Positions 1 through 8,709 of a DNA stretch of 43,798 bases are shown in pieces (the stretch's first letter is position 1; the number at the start of each line of letters is the position of its first letter). The translations under genes and the position numbers were made by a program. The notes under the pieces were generated by a model. It did no database searches. It saw nothing but the letters and a program-made list of their open reading frames with translations, and was not told the origin of the DNA. Origin of the DNA: Psychrobacter sp. bablab_jr014 (lineage in GTDB: Bacteria > Pseudomonadota > Gammaproteobacteria > Pseudomonadales > Moraxellaceae); assembly GCF_016464015.1 (NCBI RefSeq), contig NZ_JACDXT010000035.1, forward strand, positions 1 through 43,798, read 5' to 3'.

Positions 1-140
1 CCCGCAGGGACAGGACTCTTTTTTGCCGCTTCATCGTTAAAAATAAACGCTTAGAATGACTAAACTTATTATTTTTAACCTCGAATCGCCTAAAAAATAG
101 TCGCTGTCAGTGCCATGGTCGAATGGTCAACACGCCCTAA
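1..140 (-). repeat. Left copy of 140-bp inverted terminal repeat, IS-like end
   Basis: This stretch is the reverse complement of 43620-43759 with a single mismatch (base 103 against 43657). On the minus strand its outer edge reads GGGCGTG (131-137 complement), the same first bases seen at two other transposon-like ends in this window. It stops nine bases before the sspA stop codon, as expected of an insertion sequence placed just downstream of sspA. One minus-strand frame of the right copy runs through the repeat and stops inside it, so it may be the tail of a transposase. I infer an IS end cut off by the window edge; the IS family is not determined. Confidence 0.8.
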
Positions 141-146
141 TCAGAT

Positions 147-761
147 TTAGCGAATGCTTTGTTTAAAGCTCTCGCGTTCAAAGAGGCGCGTCATATACTC
201 ATGCAATGGACGACTGATAGCACGTGGCAACACAATATCCATGGCGTTCAAACGATGCAATAAAGGCGCAAGCAGCACATCACACCAGCCAAAAGTATCC
301 GCCATAAAATAGGGCTTGTGTGCAAAGAGTGGCGACAAGGTGATTAATGAATCGGCCAATTGTTTGCGCGCCAATGCCGCACTTTTCTTATCAAAACTAT
401 CAGGATGGGTGAGCAGTTTGCGCCCTAGTGCCAGCCAGTCGTGCTGAATGCGCCAAGCCAACTGACGAAACTGCGCACGCGTCTTAGGCGTATCAGGCAA
501 CAGCTTATGGCTATGATAGCGCTCTTCTAAATATTCAAAAATGACATTAATCTCATATAGTGAGACTTCGCGCTGCTGCAAAACGGGCAAGGTATGATAG
601 GGATTTAACTCACTTAAATCCTCAGGGCGCTCTGAATTAAGACGCGACAGATAATATTCTAATTGCTTTTCTTCTAACAGCAAACGCACCACATGACTGT
701 CATAGCCGTCATCGGCATAGAGAATCAGCTGACTGCTTGGGATGTCATTGGCGTCTATCAT
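147..761 (-). CDS. sspA: Stringent starvation protein A homologue (GST-fold, RNA polymerase-associated)
   Basis: The 204-residue protein has the thioredoxin/GST layout of SspA: an N-terminal thioredoxin-like half beginning LILYADDGYDSHVVRLLLEE, the cis-Pro region NPYHTLPVL near residue 57, and a helical C-terminal half containing WCDVLLAPLLHRL. SspA of other proteobacteria binds RNA polymerase and acts in acid and stationary-phase stress; it is not an active glutathione transferase. It lies downstream of petC, a common gammaproteobacterial arrangement, but a strong terminator at 901-932 and a candidate promoter at 797-825 suggest separate transcription. The usual partner sspB would follow; instead the IS-like repeat begins nine bases after the stop. 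Confidence 0.88.
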   Translation of the reverse strand: MIDANDIPSSQLILYADDGYDSHVVRLLLEEKQLEYYLSRLNSERPEDLSELNPYHTLPVLQQREVSLYEINVIFEYLEERYHSHKLLPDTPKTRAQFRQLAWRIQHDWLALGRKLLTHPDSFDKKSAALARKQLADSLITLSPLFAHKPYFMADTFGWCDVLLAPLLHRLNAMDIVLPRAISRPLHEYMTRLFERESFKQSIR

Positions 762-796
762 GAAGGCCTATTGTTTTATTGTTATTAAAGAGTGCC

Positions 797-825
797 ATCG
801 TAAACAATGTATGTCCTATTATCAA
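797..825 (-). promoter_or_regulatory. Candidate sigma-70 promoter of sspA
   Basis: On the minus strand TTGATA (820-825) and TACGAT (797-802) are separated by exactly 17 bases and lie about 35 bases upstream of the sspA start. It sits after the petC terminator, which would otherwise leave sspA without transcription. This is a consensus match only. Confidence 0.45.
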
Positions 826-900
826 GGGAGCGTACGTAACTGGGCGCAATGTATGACTCAAGCGCCCTCAGTATATAGACATAATAAAAACGAGCACAAT

Positions 901-932
901 AAAAAAGGGCGCTACCGAAGCAGCGCCCTTTT
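901..932 (-). terminator. Terminator of the petABC operon
   Basis: The minus strand forms a perfect 7-bp stem GGGCGCT / AGCGCCC (922-928 with 907-913) with an 8-base loop, followed by six T residues. It lies 38 bases after the petC stop. Confidence 0.85.
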
Positions 933-969
933 ATCCCTAGCGGTAACCCGTACCGATAGCGTGTATCAC

Positions 970-1683
970 TTATTTGACGTCTTTCCAGTATTCTTTGTTC
1001 AGTAGGTATACTGGGATGAGCAGCACCAATAAGAACAAGATGACAAAGAAGCCAATCACTTGACGGTCATGACGGGCAGGCTCACCCATCCATGCCATAA
1101 AGTTGACCAAATCACCCACCTCACTGCGGAACTCTTCTTCACTCAGGTCTTCTTGCAAGTTATGCAATACATGCGGCATAGCTGCATTTTTGAGCACCAA
1201 GTTGTTCGCGCCCCAAGGACGGCTTGGATCTTCGTAGAATGACAATAGGTACGTGTATACCCAGTCATCACCGCGCAAACGCGTTTCAAGTGACAAATCA
1301 GGTGGCGCAGCACCGAACCATGATGCTTGAATCTCAGGGTCAATCTCAGCATCGATATGGTCACCGATTTGATCGGTGGTGACCATCAGGTATTTTTCGA
1401 CCAGCTCAGGTGGAATCTCCAAGTCCTGTGCGATGCGTGAATGACGAACGTACTTAGCTGAGTGACAGCCAGCACAGTAGTTCATGAACAGTTTAGCGCC
1501 GTTTTGTAGCGAGCCTTTATTGGTAAAGTCAATGGGGGCTTCACTACAAGCCAAATGTTCTACCACGCCGTCGGCATTGGTAAAAGTACCACATCCGCCG
1601 CCTGCTGCCAGCGCACTACCAGCAGTCAAACTCAATGCCGCGCCTAAGCCTAGACCAGCTAGGGATTTGATTAGCGTGCTCAT
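970..1683 (-). CDS. petC: Cytochrome c1, ubiquinol-cytochrome c reductase subunit
   Basis: The 237-residue haem c subunit of the bc1 complex passes electrons from the Rieske protein to soluble or membrane cytochrome c. A signal peptide covers about residues 1-27 (cleavage near ALA-A). The haem-binding CAGCH motif is at residues 70-74, a plausible axial Met is M169 (NAAMPHVL), and one C-terminal membrane anchor spans about 209-228 before the charged end NKEYWKDVK. The start codon shares one base with the petB stop (TAATG), so translation is probably coupled. It is the last gene of petABC and is followed by a strong terminator. Confidence 0.97.
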   Translation of the reverse strand: MSTLIKSLAGLGLGAALSLTAGSALAAGGGCGTFTNADGVVEHLACSEAPIDFTNKGSLQNGAKLFMNYCAGCHSAKYVRHSRIAQDLEIPPELVEKYLMVTTDQIGDHIDAEIDPEIQASWFGAAPPDLSLETRLRGDDWVYTYLLSFYEDPSRPWGANNLVLKNAAMPHVLHNLQEDLSEEEFRSEVGDLVNFMAWMGEPARHDRQVIGFFVILFLLVLLIPVYLLNKEYWKDVK

Positions 1684-2924
1684 TAGTGACCTCCGGTAAC
1701 GCGTTCTGGTGGCTGTTTACACTTCTCGATTGCAGTGTAAATTGGCATCAGTAAGAAAAACAAGAAATACAGGACAGTAAAGACACGAGCCATAATGGTA
1801 GCTGTCGGTGTCGCTGGCGTCGCACCTAAGTAGCCTAGAACGATAAAGCTGATAACAAAAATCGTTAGCGCAATCTTAGACAAAATACCTTTATAGCGGA
1901 TTGAACGTACTGGCGAGCGGTCTAACCACGGAATGATAAACAGTACCGCAATCGCTGCACCCATCGCAATTACCCCGCCCAGCTTACTTGGAACCGCACG
2001 CAAGATGGCATAGAACGGTGTGTAGTACCATACTGGCGCGATATGCGCTGGTGTTTTTAGAGAGTTCGCCGCTTCAAAGTTAGGTGGCTCAAGGAAGAAG
2101 CCGCCGCCTTCAGGGAAGAAGAACACCACAGCAAAGAAGAAGATAAAGAACACCACGATACCAACCATGTCATGCACAGTGTAGTAAGGATGGAATTCAA
2201 CACCGTCTAAAGGCACGCCGTTTTTGTCTTTTAGCTTCTTGATGTCGATACCATCAGGGTTGTTTGACCCCACATGGTGAAGCGCAACCAAGTGCATAAA
2301 GACGAGACCAACAAGCACCAGGGGAATAGCAACCACGTGTAGCGCGAAGAAACGGTTTAGGGTAATGCCTGAGATGATATAGTCACCACGTACCCACTCA
2401 GCAAGACCATCACCAATCACAGGCAGTGCTGCTGGCAAGTTCAAGATAACCTGCGCACCCCAGAATGACATGTTGCCCCAAGGGAGTAGGTAACCAAAGA
2501 AGCCTTCAGCCATCAAGGCAAGGTAGATGCCCATACCGATGAGCCAAATCAGCTCGCGTGGCTTTTGGTATGATCCGTAAAGTAATGCGCGGAACATGTG
2601 TAAGTACACAACCACGAAAAACGCCGATGCGCCTGTGGAATGCATATAACGAATGAGCCAGCCGCCTTTTACATCACGCATGATGTATTCAACAGAAGCA
2701 AATGCCCCTTCAGCGCTTGGGTTGTACATCATAGTAAGCCAAATACCAGTCACCAGTTGGTTGACCAATACGACCATCGATAATACGCCAAAAAAATACC
2801 AAAAATTGAAATTTTTTGGTGCGTAATATTTTGACATATGATATTCGTAGGTTTCGGTCGCAGGAAAGCGCGCGTCCACCCAACCCATCAATTTTTTGCC
2901 CATACTCATATTAAGCCTCCCCAA
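1683..2924 (-). CDS. petB: Cytochrome b, bc1 complex
   Basis: This 413-residue polytopic membrane subunit carries both b haems and the quinol-oxidising and quinone-reducing sites. Likely haem ligands are H95/H109 and H196/H211, with the family's usual spacing. The Qo-site motif, PEWY in mitochondria, reads PVWY at residues 297-300, a variant I recall from beta- and gammaproteobacterial cytochromes b. The sequence continues to about eight transmembrane helices, ending near residue 395, so it is a full-length fused cytochrome b and not the split b6/subunit IV form. Its start overlaps the petA end by 14 bases. Confidence 0.97.
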   Translation of the reverse strand: MGRLNMSMGKKLMGWVDARFPATETYEYHMSKYYAPKNFNFWYFFGVLSMVVLVNQLVTGIWLTMMYNPSAEGAFASVEYIMRDVKGGWLIRYMHSTGASAFFVVVYLHMFRALLYGSYQKPRELIWLIGMGIYLALMAEGFFGYLLPWGNMSFWGAQVILNLPAALPVIGDGLAEWVRGDYIISGITLNRFFALHVVAIPLVLVGLVFMHLVALHHVGSNNPDGIDIKKLKDKNGVPLDGVEFHPYYTVHDMVGIVVFFIFFFAVVFFFPEGGGFFLEPPNFEAANSLKTPAHIAPVWYYTPFYAILRAVPSKLGGVIAMGAAIAVLFIIPWLDRSPVRSIRYKGILSKIALTIFVISFIVLGYLGATPATPTATIMARVFTVLYFLFFLLMPIYTAIEKCKQPPERVTGGH

Positions 2925-3495
2925 CCGTTAGGATACCGCCATCCATACTATATTCTGGGACAGGTAGGTTAAGCGGTGCTGGAACGCCACTATAGACGCG
3001 ACCTGCTAAGTCATACTTTGACCCGTGACATGGGCAGAAAAATCCGCCATACCAGTCATTACCACCCAAATCGGCAGCACCAACTTCAGGGCGATAGTTT
3101 GGCGCACAGCCCAAGTGCGTACATACGCCCTCAACCACCAAGATCGACGGATCGATAGAGCGGTTGGTATTTTTGCAGTATTCAGGTTGTACCGACGCTT
3201 CAGATTCAGGATCTGACAGTAATGGTGTTACAGATTCCAACCCTGCAACCATATCGTCGGTACGTTTGACCACATAGATGGGCTTACCGCGATATTTTAC
3301 GACAATCATTTGTCCTGCTTCGATAGCACTGATGTCTTGGGTAACCGCTGCGCCCGCAGCTTCTGCCTTAGCACTTGGGTACCAAGAACGGACAAAAGGT
3401 GTAGCCACCGCAGCTACCCCAGCTGCACCAATCGCGGCAGTCGAGGCAATAAGAACTCTACGGCGTTGTACATTAACGCCTTCGGCATGGCTCAT
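2911..3495 (-). CDS. petA: Rieske iron-sulfur subunit of the bc1 complex
   Basis: The 194-residue protein takes electrons from quinol and hands them to cytochrome c1. The 2Fe-2S ligands are in the two classic boxes: C125-T-H127-L-G-C130 and C154-P-C156-H157-G-S. An N-terminal RRR followed by a hydrophobic stretch (about residues 11-33) is the Tat-type signal anchor. GGAGGAAG lies a few bases upstream of the ATG, a strong ribosome binding site for the first gene of the operon. petA, petB and petC are contiguous and overlapping. Confidence 0.97.
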   Translation of the reverse strand: MSHAEGVNVQRRRVLIASTAAIGAAGVAAVATPFVRSWYPSAKAEAAGAAVTQDISAIEAGQMIVVKYRGKPIYVVKRTDDMVAGLESVTPLLSDPESEASVQPEYCKNTNRSIDPSILVVEGVCTHLGCAPNYRPEVGAADLGGNDWYGGFFCPCHGSKYDLAGRVYSGVPAPLNLPVPEYSMDGGILTVGEA

Positions 3496-3965
3496 TAATA
3501 CTTCCTCCAGGTGAATGAAATGGGATTATCCCACACTGGGTTTGTGGCTTAGAAATTTTACAATACCAATAGGTAAGCCACTTTAGCTGTGCCTAATTTT
3601 GCTAATTGTTGCTATTCTAAGCTATTTTGGTCATAAAATAAATTATTGTGTTAAAAATAAGACTGTCTTGATAGGCACACTAAACGTGCTATCAATAATT
3701 TATTGACTGCATTAAAGCCTATATAAGAAGCAATATTAGAGTATGCTCGAATGAGCGTACTGTACTATACCCTTAGAAATAATAAGGATATAGGGCAATA
3801 AAGTATGATACTTTAAATTAAGGAAATGTTCACTAACTTTCAACATTATTGCTAGCTTTTGCGTGCGTATTGTACACGCATCATCTTGTAACATACAGAC
3901 AAAAAAATGAGACATCCAGAAAGACGCCTCATCATCGCGCACTCTTTCAAGTGCGCTAAATGCTA
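3496..3965. other. Intergenic region between uup and petA
   Basis: About 470 AT-rich bases separate these two minus-strand genes. It holds the uup terminator at 3901-3932 and must contain the petABC promoter. A TAGAAT -10-like hexamer on the minus strand near 3615 has only a poor -35 partner. An open frame of 83 codons at 3736-3987 overlaps the terminator and the uup end and has no convincing ribosome binding site, so I do not call it a gene. Confidence 0.5.
3901..3932 (-). terminator. Terminator downstream of uup
   Basis: On the minus strand ATGAGGCGTC pairs with GATGTCTCAT (one G-U included) around a short loop and is followed by seven T residues. It lies 34 bases past the uup stop. Confidence 0.75.
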
Positions 3966-5894
3966 TTAATTCTCTAGTGATTCCCAACGCTCAAGCTTTT
4001 CAAGCAATAAGTCATCAATCTCAGCGATACGTTCGCTGCCTTTAGTAGCCGCTTCTATATCTGTATTAAACCACGAGCCATCTGCCAGTTTTTCAGTCAG
4101 CTCGGCATGTTCAGCTTCTAGATCAGCAATCTCTTTTGGTAATCGCTCAAGCTCACGCTGTTCATTATAGTTGAGCTTCTTGGTAGGTTTGGTCGGCTTT
4201 TCTGGCGCAGCCTTTGGGGTACTGACTTGCTTTTTATTTTCCTTTTCAGCCTTATTGGCATCGATACGGGCTTTTTGTACCAAATACTCTTGATAGCCTC
4301 CCACATATTCATGAACCACGCCGCGACCTTCATCGTCTTTGTCAAAGACCCATGTTGAGGTAACCACATTGTCCATAAAAGAGCGGTCGTGACTGATAAG
4401 CAAAATGGTGCCGTTAAAGCTACTGACAGATTCTTCTAGCAGCTCGAGCGTCGCCATATCCAAATCGTTGGTCGGCTCATCAAGCACCAAAATGTTGGCA
4501 GGTTTGAGCAGCTGCTTTGCTAACAACACGCGGTTACGCTCGCCACCTGATAAAGCTTTAACAGGCGTCCGCGCACGCTCAGGCGCGAACAAAAAATCTT
4601 GTAAGTAGCTCATGATGTGCGTCTTTTTACCCGCGACTTCGATGTAATCCGAGCCTTCAGACACGTTTTGTGCGACGCTGGCTTCTAAATCAAGCTGATC
4701 ACGCAGCTGATCAAAAAAAGCAATCTGCAAGTTGGTACCTAGCGTCACGCTGCCTGCTTTGGTAATGTCATCATCGGACATACCAAGCAGGGCTTTAATA
4801 AGTGTGGTTTTGCCCACGCCATTGGGTCCAATGATGCCAATTTTATCGCCACGGATAATCGTGGTATTAAAGCCGTGTACTAAGACGTCACCATCGTATT
4901 CCAAGTGCAGGTTTTTAACCTTACAAACCAGCTTACCGCTTTTCTCACTCTCGCCCATAGTGATATTGACATTGCCGACTTGTTCGCGGCGGCGTTTGCG
5001 CTCTTCACGTAAGGCTTTTAGCTCACGTACACGACCTTCGTTACGAGTACGACGCGCTTTGATACCTTGGCGAATCCATACTTCTTCTTGTGCCAGCTTT
5101 TTATCAAAGTTGGCGTTGTTTTTCTCTTCAGCGAGTAGCTGCTGCTCTTTTAATTCTTGATAGCGGGCGTAACCTTTCGCGCCTTGAGTAACGTCATAGC
5201 TTGAGAGCTGTCCACGATCCAGCTCGACAATTCGCGTCGCCAGCTTGTCGACGAACGCTCTATCATGCGTCACAAACAATAAGGTCAAACCTTGCCAATC
5301 GAGCAAAAAGCGCTCCAACCACTCAATGCTGTCAACATCCAAATGGTTGGTCGGCTCATCAAGCAGTAGCACATCAGGCTTGGTGACTAAAGCGCGTGCC
5401 AATAGTACGCGGCGTTTACGACCACCAGATAGCGACGCTAGGTCATCATCAGCATTTAATCCCATGGTTGTAATCAGGCGCGTGGCTTCACGTTCCAAAT
5501 CCCAGCCGTGCACGGCATCAATGTCATGCTGCAAGGTTGCCATACGCTCACAAGCGCTCATATCACCTGTCGCGCATAGGTCGGCTTGTTCATTATACGA
5601 CTTGAGTAGGGCAGCTGTTTTTTGGCTACCGCCCATCACTATCTCCAAGATATTGCCTGAAGTCTCAGGTACATCCTGCTCAAGCATGGCCACGCGCACA
5701 CTGCTGTTAATAATAACTTCGCCACTGTCAGGCTGTAGCGAGCCATTGATCAATTTAAAAAGCGTTGATTTTCCTTCGCCGTTACGTCCGATAAGACAAA
5801 CGCGCTCGCCGTCATTAATACTAAAATCAATACCGTCTAGAATAGGGGCAACGCCAAAGGCGAGATGAATGTTTTTTAGATGTATCAGTGCCAT
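3966..5894 (-). CDS. uup: ABC-F family ATPase Uup
   Basis: The 642-residue soluble protein has two ABC ATPase domains and no membrane part. Domain 1 has Walker A GRNGEGKST (about 36-44), signature LSGGRKRRVLLA and Walker B LLLDEPTNHLD. Domain 2 has GPNGVGKTT, LSGGERNRVLLA and LVLDEPTNDLD. A charged linker sits between them, and a lysine-rich C-terminal extension with coiled-coil pattern (about residues 560-640) matches Uup rather than EttA or YbiT. Uup binds DNA or ribosomes and has been linked to transposon precise excision and ribosome rescue or assembly. It appears to be transcribed alone. Confidence 0.92.
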   Translation of the reverse strand: MALIHLKNIHLAFGVAPILDGIDFSINDGERVCLIGRNGEGKSTLFKLINGSLQPDSGEVIINSSVRVAMLEQDVPETSGNILEIVMGGSQKTAALLKSYNEQADLCATGDMSACERMATLQHDIDAVHGWDLEREATRLITTMGLNADDDLASLSGGRKRRVLLARALVTKPDVLLLDEPTNHLDVDSIEWLERFLLDWQGLTLLFVTHDRAFVDKLATRIVELDRGQLSSYDVTQGAKGYARYQELKEQQLLAEEKNNANFDKKLAQEEVWIRQGIKARRTRNEGRVRELKALREERKRRREQVGNVNITMGESEKSGKLVCKVKNLHLEYDGDVLVHGFNTTIIRGDKIGIIGPNGVGKTTLIKALLGMSDDDITKAGSVTLGTNLQIAFFDQLRDQLDLEASVAQNVSEGSDYIEVAGKKTHIMSYLQDFLFAPERARTPVKALSGGERNRVLLAKQLLKPANILVLDEPTNDLDMATLELLEESVSSFNGTILLISHDRSFMDNVVTSTWVFDKDDEGRGVVHEYVGGYQEYLVQKARIDANKAEKENKKQVSTPKAAPEKPTKPTKKLNYNEQRELERLPKEIADLEAEHAELTEKLADGSWFNTDIEAATKGSERIAEIDDLLLEKLERWESLEN

Positions 5895-6160
5895 ATAGTG
5901 TCAATCGTCAACTTATGCAGAAATAAGAAAAATAAGTGTGTATGGGCGCAGTAATTTTGCATGCGTTTATTTTGTGGCAGTATAGCATGGCGCTGTCGTA
6001 CTGGCGTGACTGTCTGCGCTTTTATTCTAATGCCATCAAGTAAATGTTTTACAACCTTTCATACTATAAAAACTGCGCTATGTCAGATAATGCCTCGCGC
6101 TACTTGCCATAAGGTATTTATAATTAGAGGATGCCACGCACCATCGCTATCGAGAATATT

Positions 6161-6511
6161 ATGAGCACGTCAGACAGAAATAGCCTAAGCGAAAAGGTGG
6201 TTGATATTAACGTAGACAATACGACTTCCTGCATTGATAATAGTAGATCAGGAGACGATACCAACAACCTTACGGATACTTATATCATGACGTATACCGA
6301 TATCAATACGCAAGTAGTCGACTTGCAAATGACTATTGCTCATCTTGAAATCAGTGTAGAAAAGCTGGATGCCGTTGTTGCCCAGCAAGACAGACGCATT
6401 CAAACCATGCAGCGTCAATTACAGCTGATGTACAAGCATATTGAAAGCCAGCAATCAGAAGAAGGGATTGCCCCTTTTGATGTGATGGCTGATAAGCCAC
6501 CGCATTATTAG
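6161..6511 (+). CDS. slyX: SlyX family protein with N-terminal extension
   Basis: The conserved part begins near the ATG at 6287 and gives about 74 residues: a heptad-patterned helix (VDLQMTIAHLEISVEKLD) and the family's C-terminal PPHY ending. SlyX has no established biochemical function. Upstream ATGs at 6131 and 6161 are in frame. The 6161 start has GAGA at reasonable spacing, whereas AGAGG lies too close to 6131. Starting at 6161 adds about 42 low-complexity N/D/S/T-rich residues before the core. Which start is used is not decided by the sequence; SlyX proteins are usually about 70-75 residues long. Confidence 0.75.
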   Translation: MSTSDRNSLSEKVVDINVDNTTSCIDNSRSGDDTNNLTDTYIMTYTDINTQVVDLQMTIAHLEISVEKLDAVVAQQDRRIQTMQRQLQLMYKHIESQQSEEGIAPFDVMADKPPHY

Positions 6512-6852
6512 CCTATTATTAGCCCTCTGCTAGTGCATTAGCAGTCATTCACTACCTATTTTAATAATGACAAATCAAGTATTATCAGAAGGTTGGCTAT
6601 TTTATCTAGGCGCTTATAAGCGCCCTTTTTTATGACTTAATTTTAGATTTATATTTATTAAGATAAGTTTGAGTAGTGTTAAGTGACCAAACAGTCACAA
6701 ATCAACAATATTATGTGCTTAGTGTTGTTTTGCAGTGTAAAAGACATTACTATCATACAAACAGGATACTCATCTTTAGATAAAAAAGTTGCAACAATAA
6801 CGGGTTTATCGTGATATGAGATGACAATAACAAGGATGTTTGGAGATATATT
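6512..6852. other. Intergenic region between slyX and fadL-like gene
   Basis: About 340 AT-rich bases with the slyX terminator at 6609-6631 and presumably the promoter and leader of the downstream porin gene. No confident promoter pair or further gene is seen; a 60-codon minus-strand frame here has no support. Confidence 0.5.
6609..6631 (+). terminator. Terminator downstream of slyX
   Basis: GGCGCTTATAAGCGCC is a self-complementary hairpin followed by C and six T residues. Confidence 0.75.
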
Positions 6853-8388
6853 ATGCGCCATAATTTTCAGTTAAAAACCCTCGCAATAGCGGTTGCCAGC
6901 TTATCTGCTGTCAGCTTGACTCATGCCGCAGCATTGGATCGTTCAGGTCAAGACATTACTGCCTTTTTACAAGATGGCCTCTATGCTGAAGCGTCTTACA
7001 CCTATATTGATGCGGATGTAACAGGCTATGATAGTGCAAACACTGCTTCCAATAGTAAAGAGTATGTTAAAGGTCGTGAGATTGATGATATTGCAGAGTC
7101 TTATGACTTTTTCCGTTATGGCGTAAAAACGGATGTGAATGATACCTTTAGTGTCGGTATTTTATACGATGAGCCATTTGGGGCAGCAGCAGATTACGTA
7201 GGGGATAATAACTTTGTAGGTGCGGCAACTGGAGCTGTAAACGATATCATTGCTTCACAGTTACAGGCAACAACAGGTGTAACGGATGTTGCAGGTTTAA
7301 AGGAATTGATTCAAGGAACTGAAACTACATTAAACAATTCAGCAAATTTCTTAGATCAGTCAAGAGCTCAAGTTGCGCAGTTACAGGCAGCGTTACAAAA
7401 CGACCCAAGTTTGGAGCCTGTCCTGCGTGACAGAATCGATACAGCGTTAGAGCAGATTGCAGCAGGGGAAACTAAATTAGCAGAAGGAAGAGCTCAATTA
7501 GCTGGACTTGAGAGACTAGAAAACTTCGCTGATGGTCGACTTGCAAATGATGAAGGCACACAGGTCGAAGTACGTACCGAAAGCATCACTGGTATTTTGG
7601 GCATGAAATTTGGGCAAAATAAAAACTTCCAAGTTTACGGCGGCCCTGTCGCCCAGCGTTTAAAGGCTGATGTTAAACTGCGTGGCAGCGCTTATGGCGG
7701 AGCAACAGGCTATACTGCGCATATCAGCCCTGACCAAGATTATGGTTGGTTAGCGGGCTTTGCCTATAGCAAACCTGAGATTGGACTAAAGGCTGCATTA
7801 ACTTACCGTTCAGAGATTGATCATAAAGCCAATATTGGTGAAACTTACCCATTGGTCGGCGCGTTGGGTGGTAACCCAGAGCAGAGTGGCACGATTGATA
7901 TCACTACACCAGAGTCGGTCAACTTAGACTTCCAAACAGGTATTAACCCAACCACCTTAGCCACTGCGCGCGTACGTTACGTACCGTGGAGCGACTTTGA
8001 AATCGTACCACCATTGTACAATCAAGTCAGTAAGCGCGTAACGCAAGACGACAAAGGCTTGGCATTGGTAGATTACGATAAAGACCAGTGGGTGGTAGAG
8101 TTAGGACTTGCTAAGCGTTTAACCCCTGCGCTTGCTGTGTCTGGTAATATTGGCTGGGATAGTGGGGCAGGCAATCCGACCACCTCTTTGGGTCCTATCG
8201 AGGGCTATTACAGCGCAGGACTGGGTGCAAAATATAACTTTACCGAAAACTGGGCGGTTTCTGCAGGTGGTAAATACCTGTGGTTCGGTGATGCTAAAGG
8301 TCGAATCCCAACAGGCAAATTGGCCAGTGACTTCCAAGACAACGACGGTTATATCCTTGGTGTGAAGCTGTCTTATCAAGATAAATAA
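6853..8388 (+). CDS. FadL/OmpP1-family outer membrane transporter with helical insert
   Basis: The 511-residue precursor has a signal peptide (residues 1-25, cleaved near THA-A) and a mature start ALDRSGQDITAFLQDG typical of the FadL plug region. The alternating beta-strand pattern runs to the C-terminal strand ending YILGVKLSYQDK. FadL proteins bring long-chain fatty acids or other hydrophobic molecules across the outer membrane. Residues about 125-232 are unusual: a hydrophilic, Ala/Gln/Glu/Leu-rich helical segment rich in heptads, where a compact loop is expected. GGAG lies upstream of the ATG. The gene is monocistronic with its own terminator. The family call is firm; the substrate is not known. 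Confidence 0.85.
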   Translation: MRHNFQLKTLAIAVASLSAVSLTHAAALDRSGQDITAFLQDGLYAEASYTYIDADVTGYDSANTASNSKEYVKGREIDDIAESYDFFRYGVKTDVNDTFSVGILYDEPFGAAADYVGDNNFVGAATGAVNDIIASQLQATTGVTDVAGLKELIQGTETTLNNSANFLDQSRAQVAQLQAALQNDPSLEPVLRDRIDTALEQIAAGETKLAEGRAQLAGLERLENFADGRLANDEGTQVEVRTESITGILGMKFGQNKNFQVYGGPVAQRLKADVKLRGSAYGGATGYTAHISPDQDYGWLAGFAYSKPEIGLKAALTYRSEIDHKANIGETYPLVGALGGNPEQSGTIDITTPESVNLDFQTGINPTTLATARVRYVPWSDFEIVPPLYNQVSKRVTQDDKGLALVDYDKDQWVVELGLAKRLTPALAVSGNIGWDSGAGNPTTSLGPIEGYYSAGLGAKYNFTENWAVSAGGKYLWFGDAKGRIPTGKLASDFQDNDGYILGVKLSYQDK

Positions 8389-8406
8389 GTACTTATGTAT
8401 GACAAG

Positions 8407-8432
8407 AGCGACCTAAGATAGGTCGCTTTTTT
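8407..8432 (+). terminator. Terminator of the FadL-like gene
   Basis: AGCGACCT and AGGTCGCT form a perfect 8-bp stem with a 5-base loop followed by a T run, 18 bases after the stop codon. Confidence 0.88.
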
Positions 8433-8552
8433 ACGTTTTCTGGTTTATCGCAAACGCCAACACCAAGGAAAGCGTAGGCAAATACACTTTTATGTCTACT
8501 GTGGTAGAACCTGAATAAAATTGATATAGCATCGAACACACGCTCGATTAAG

Positions 8553-8600
8553 TGTGAAACGACCCCTATAAGTTGTGTCTAACTTATAGGGGTCAGTTCA
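8553..8600. mobile_element. 48-bp palindromic remnant resembling joined IS3-type ends
   Basis: GACCCCTATAAGTT (8561-8574) and its exact complement AACTTATAGGGGTC (8581-8594) face each other across six bases. The outer edges read TGTGAAAC on the left and TGAACT on the minus strand at the right. TGAACTGACCCC with a following AGTTAGACA is the style of IS3/IS150-group ends as I recall them. No transposase remains between the ends. I infer an internally deleted or abutted-end relic; it could also act as a hairpin. No clear target duplication is visible. Confidence 0.5.
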
Positions 8601-8709
8601 AGATGCGAGACTTTCTATACAAAAATAATAACGTAGGACAAACGCTTGATCAATCATTCAGCCCATTCATAATAGGAATGGCTAGCGCTGCACAGGTGCT
8701 CACCACACG

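Noticed and set aside
1683..2924. Loss of the PEWY motif as a broken cytochrome b
   Set aside because: PVWY is a natural variant of this site in related bacteria as far as I recall, and all four haem ligands are present.
3736..3987. 83-codon minus-strand open frame after petA
   Set aside because: It overlaps the uup terminator and the uup end, lacks a ribosome binding site and its product looks random.
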